Origin: Halobellus rarus | GTDB taxonomy: Archaea; Halobacteriota; Halobacteria; Halobacteriales; Haloferacaceae | Length of the DNA stretch: 64,000 bases | Assembly (NCBI RefSeq): GCF_024494595.1 | Contig: NZ_JANHDI010000007.1 | Coordinates: 246,472-310,471 of the forward strand | Direction of reading: 5' to 3' | In this document: positions 61,134 through 64,000 of the stretch, piece by piece | Layout: each line of letters starts with the position of its first letter | How positions within the stretch are numbered: position 1 is the first letter of the stretch | Translations under genes and position numbers: made by a program | The notes under the pieces: model-generated | Database searches by the model: none | Told to the model about the DNA's origin: nothing | Seen by the model: the letters and a program-made list of their open reading frames with translations, nothing else

Positions 61134-61682
61134 ATGACTCGCATCGTCGTCATCGACAACCACGGCCAGTTCACCCACCTCGAACGGCGCGCGCTCCGCG
61201 ACCTCGACGTCGACGTCGACATCCTCGACAACGACACCCCGCCGGAGGAGATCGACGCCGACGGGATCGTCCTCTCGGGCGGCCCGGATATGGACCGCAT
61301 CGGCAACTCCCCCGCCTACCTCGACCTCGACGTCCCGGTGTTCGGCATCTGTCTGGGGATGCAGATCCTCGCCGCGGAACTCGGCGGCGCGGTCGGCTCC
61401 GGCGACTACGGGGGCTACGCCGACGTCGACGTCGAGATCCTCGACGACGAGGACCCGCTCGTCGGCTCGCTCGCTCCCGAGACGCGCGTGTGGGCCAGCC
61501 ACGCCGACGAGGTGAAGGAGGTGCCCGAGGGGTTCACGCGAACCGCCACGTCCGACGTCTGCGACGTCGAGGCGATGAGCGACACCGACCGGGACCTCTA
61601 CGGCGTGCAGTGGCATCCGGAGGTCGCTCACACCGAACGCGGCGAGGAAGTGTTCCGCAACTTCGTCTCGATCTGCGAGTAG
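61134..61682 (+). CDS. guaAA: GMP synthase subunit A (glutamine amidotransferase)
   Basis: 182 aa. A class I amidotransferase that supplies ammonia to the separate GuaB-type synthetase subunit of archaeal GMP synthase. The catalytic triad is C73 (GICLGMQIL), H161 and E163 (WHPEVAHTERG). LSGGPDMDRIG binds the partner or glutamine pocket. ATG 61134 (MTRIVVIDNHGQFTH) fits the family; an ATG five codons upstream (61119) is possible. The ATPase subunit is not in the window. Confidence 0.92.
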   Translation: MTRIVVIDNHGQFTHLERRALRDLDVDVDILDNDTPPEEIDADGIVLSGGPDMDRIGNSPAYLDLDVPVFGICLGMQILAAELGGAVGSGDYGGYADVDVEILDDEDPLVGSLAPETRVWASHADEVKEVPEGFTRTATSDVCDVEAMSDTDRDLYGVQWHPEVAHTERGEEVFRNFVSICE

Positions 61683-61719
61683 CGCGTTCGCGTCTCGGCA
61701 CCGTCCTATCCCACCCGTT

Positions 61720-63792
61720 ATGACCTCGACCCAAAGCGACCTCGCGAGTCTGTCCCGGTTCATCTTCCGCGCTCCCAGTTGGTACACAAGTCTCGCCTTC
61801 GCGCTCCTGCTCGCGGCGCTCGCCGGGATCGCCGCGTTCGACTCCGGCGCGTACGCCCGGACGTGGCGCGGGCTCTTCATCCTCGGCCGCGACGCCTGGG
61901 AGGGAATCTTTTTCATCGGGATCCCGACCGTCGTCGCCGCCTTCGGAACGACCGGCGTCGATCGATTCGTCGGGGGGAAACTCACCCCCAACCGGTCGTC
62001 GCTGCTCGCGCTGGTCTCGGAGATCATCCTGGTGGCGATCGTCACGCTCGCGGCGATCGTGTCCGTGCTCACGTCGCTCGAACAGCAGTTCGTCTACGAC
62101 GCGCTCGTCGTCGGTCTCGCCTCGATCTTCGCCTTTCGGTTGCTGGTGATTATGGCGGTCTCGCGCTCGTCGGTGGTCGTGGCGTCGGTTCCCGCGAGCC
62201 TCCAGACGCTCGCCGCCGCGATCCTGCTGTTCGTCTACAGCGGAACCCTCCGCTTTCTCGAGGTCGGCGGCCCGCTCACCGACGCCTATCTGACGCCGTA
62301 TCTCGCCCGCTCGGCCGACGCGCCCGCGGAGCTCTCCGCGATCACCGCCGAGCACTTCGCGCTGCTCGCGGTCACCTGCGGCATCTACGCGCTCGCGGTC
62401 TACGTCTTCATCGTCGCCGTCGACAGACCCTGGAAGCGGAGTCTCGGTGTCTCGCTTCTGGACTTCCTCCGCGGCTTCGTCGGCCACGTCGCCGAGGGCT
62501 CGCGGGAACTGGAGGAGTTCTTCCAGCAACTCGGTGAGGAGGCGATCGTGCCGGTCTCGGTGCTCTCGTTCCGCCGGGTCGACGACGGAGAAGCCACGGA
62601 CGTCGCGGCCGACGGTGGCGCGACCGCCAGCGATTCGGGCGCGGGGTCGACAGACGGTCCCGGCGCCGAAAAGGCCCGGTTCGTCCTCCCGATGATCCAC
62701 CCCGGTCCGATGGGCGAGATCGGCGGCGGCAACTTCCCCGAGCGCGTCGCCACCGACTGCTCGGGGCTCGTCTTCCCGCCGCACGCCACCGCCGGCCACG
62801 ACTTCAACCTCGTGACCGAGCGCGAGGTGGACAAGATCCTCGACGCCGCCCGAACCGCGGCGGATCGCATCATCTACGACGACGTCGCGACCCGCAGCGT
62901 CCGGGTCCAATCCGGCGAGGCGTCGATGCTCGGACAGGCCTTCGGCGACGACGCCCTCCTGGTTTCGACGTACGCGCCGGGGTTCGCCGACGACGTCGAG
63001 TTCGGGGTCGGCCTCTCGGCGGCGGCGGAGGCCCGCACCAGCGGTCTCGACGACGTCGTCCTCGTCGACGCGCACAACTCCAACGACGGCCTGAGCGGGC
63101 CGGACCTGGGTCACATTACCCCCGGATCGAAGCGCGCGTTCGATATGATCGGCGCGGCCGGCGTCTCCGGACAGCGGCTTTCGACGGCCGACCGCCACGG
63201 ACTCGAACTCGGCGTCGCCTGGGACGAGACGCCGTGGACGCCGGCCGACGGGATCGGCCCCCTCGGCGTCCGCGTGGCGGTCACCGCCGTCGACGACCAG
63301 GAGACGGCGTACGTGCTGATCGACGGCAACAACATGGATCCGGGACTCCGAGGAGAGCTCGTCGAGGCGCTCGTGGAGGGCGGGACTTCGGAGGAGTCCC
63401 GAGTAGCCGGCGGAGCCGGCGACGGGGCGGGACGAGGTCCCGCGAGCAGCCGGACGGAGTCCGGCGACGGCCCCGTCGACGAGGCGGAGGTGATGACCAC
63501 CGACACGCACATCGTCAACACCGTCGAGGCCGACAACCAGGTCGGCGCGGCCCTCGACTGGGACGAACTCCGGACGCTCGTCTGCGACCTCCTCGCGGAG
63601 GCCCGCGCGGACCTCGAACCCGTCGAGGCCGGCGTCGCCGTCGAACGCGCGGAGGTTACGGTCTTCGGCAACGACCGCACGGAGACGCTGGCCAGTCACG
63701 CGAACGCCGTCGTCGCGATGGGCGGCGCGTTCGCCGTCTCGGTCATCCTCGCGGCCGTCGCCGTGAGCGTCCTCATCTTCCTCTTCGCGTGA
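61720..63792 (+). CDS. DUF2070 family membrane protein
   Basis: 690 aa. About seven helices in the first 245 residues, then a large soluble domain rich in conserved His/Asp/Asn (MIHPGPMGEIGGGNFPERV, FPPHATAGHDFN, LVDAHNSNDG, TTDTHIVNTV), which looks like a metal site of a hydrolase although none is proven, then a final C-terminal helix (about 668-688). Between the last two motifs is a Gly/Ser/Glu-rich linker encoded by four consecutive short DNA hairpins (63381-63465). Archaea-specific family of unknown function. Confidence 0.85.
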   Translation: MTSTQSDLASLSRFIFRAPSWYTSLAFALLLAALAGIAAFDSGAYARTWRGLFILGRDAWEGIFFIGIPTVVAAFGTTGVDRFVGGKLTPNRSSLLALVSEIILVAIVTLAAIVSVLTSLEQQFVYDALVVGLASIFAFRLLVIMAVSRSSVVVASVPASLQTLAAAILLFVYSGTLRFLEVGGPLTDAYLTPYLARSADAPAELSAITAEHFALLAVTCGIYALAVYVFIVAVDRPWKRSLGVSLLDFLRGFVGHVAEGSRELEEFFQQLGEEAIVPVSVLSFRRVDDGEATDVAADGGATASDSGAGSTDGPGAEKARFVLPMIHPGPMGEIGGGNFPERVATDCSGLVFPPHATAGHDFNLVTEREVDKILDAARTAADRIIYDDVATRSVRVQSGEASMLGQAFGDDALLVSTYAPGFADDVEFGVGLSAAAEARTSGLDDVVLVDAHNSNDGLSGPDLGHITPGSKRAFDMIGAAGVSGQRLSTADRHGLELGVAWDETPWTPADGIGPLGVRVAVTAVDDQETAYVLIDGNNMDPGLRGELVEALVEGGTSEESRVAGGAGDGAGRGPASSRTESGDGPVDEAEVMTTDTHIVNTVEADNQVGAALDWDELRTLVCDLLAEARADLEPVEAGVAVERAEVTVFGNDRTETLASHANAVVAMGGAFAVSVILAAVAVSVLIFLFA
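63381..63465. repeat. Four short palindromes inside the DUF2070 coding frame
   Basis: 63381-63401 (CGGGACT with AGTCCCG arms), 63406-63420 (GCCGGCGGAGCCGGC), 63427-63443 (GCGGGAC-GAG-GTCCCGC) and 63449-63465 (GCCGGAC-GGA-GTCCGGC). They keep the reading frame and encode a flexible linker, residues about 554-582. Confidence 0.85.
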
Positions 63793-63876
63793 GTTCGGCC
63801 TCACGCAGTTCGACCGCGATCGGGTTTGATCTCTCGCGTTTTTTACTTCGGCCGTGCGGTCGTCCGGTGATCCCGT

Positions 63877-64000
63877 CGCTGTTCCGTGAACGGGACCGTT
63901 ATTATCCGTGAATGAAACCGTTGTTGTCCGCGAGTGGACCCGTTGTTGTCCGCGAGTGGACCCGTTGTTGTCCGCGAGTGGACCCGTTGTTGTCCGCGAG
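63877..64000. repeat. 22-bp tandem repeat running off the window end
   Basis: Units of the form TTGTTGTCCGCGAGTGGACCCG begin at 63921, 63943, 63965 and 63987 (cut by the window edge). Degenerate units begin at 63877 and 63899. The array lies 85 bp after the DUF2070 stop and continues beyond the sequence shown. No gene is visible from 63793 to the end. Confidence 0.92.

Noticed and set aside
61534..63804. 756-codon minus-strand frame antisense to DUF2070
   Set aside because: It consists of low-complexity Arg/Asp/Glu runs and lies opposite a gene with clear family motifs.

Overview
The window is haloarchaeal (class Halobacteria). It has very high GC, acidic proteins rich in Asp/Glu, many GTG starts, and TATA-like boxes about 27 nt upstream of start codons, which is the spacing of leaderless transcripts. 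The gene content is archaeal: TFB, aIF2-beta, Nop5/fibrillarin, a geranylgeranylglyceryl phosphate synthase, pantoate kinase with phosphopantothenate synthetase, TruD with Pth2, archaeal GMP synthase subunit A, and haloarchaeal GshA. There is no rRNA, CRISPR array, phage or intact IS element. The genus cannot be fixed from this sequence alone; gene order recalls Haloferacales.

Layout. 1-8.3 kb: a cut ornithine cyclodeaminase/alanine dehydrogenase homologue, MscS channel, OGG1-type glycosylase, DUF555, truncated hemoglobin, UPF0058, aIF2-beta, TFB, CorA. 8.3-12.8 kb: a lipoprotein, four tandem paralogous small membrane proteins and a large unknown membrane protein. 13.1-19.7 kb: [2Fe-2S] ferredoxin plus thioferritin-like protein, a Bat-type regulator with a sulfurtransferase, and cydAB oxidase. 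19.9-28.5 kb: Nop5/fibrillarin, gshA, a winged-helix regulator, an acetyltransferase, GGGP synthase, aspS, and two CoA-pathway genes. 28.5-41.7 kb: DUF2103, truD, a PAS kinase, pth2, dcd-thiR, thi4, a glutathionyl-hydroquinone reductase homologue, cobA-cbiP, and a MinD-like ATPase with its partner. 41.7-50.3 kb: a putative class I terpene-synthase-like gene, divergent from a seven-gene type IV pilus-like operon. 50.3-57.5 kb: a membrane protein, a 7TM sensor kinase, and a DUF4129/DUF58 operon convergent with moxR. 57.6-64 kb: tRNA-Ser(CGA), leuA/cimA, DUF192, an HNH-like protein, guaA subunit A, and DUF2070.

Genes that plausibly work together: CydA, CydB and a 77-aa membrane protein (quinol oxidase); ferredoxin and thioferritin (iron/peroxide handling); GshA and the Xi-class GST (gamma-glutamylcysteine thiol chemistry); ThiR and Thi4 (thiamine); CobA and CbiP (cobalamin); and the coupled PilB/PilC/pilin set.

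The strongest candidate for something undescribed is the gene at 41688-42722. It carries an Asp-rich DDLVE motif, an NSE-type metal motif, an Arg 45 residues upstream of it and a C-terminal RY, all in the order and spacing of class I terpene synthases. The window is also unusually rich in non-coding repeats: 21-24-bp minisatellites after stop codons, hairpin-bearing repeats related to the aspS and tRNA-Ser 3' ends, an 84-bp MITE-like element, and a run of hairpins inside the DUF2070 coding frame.
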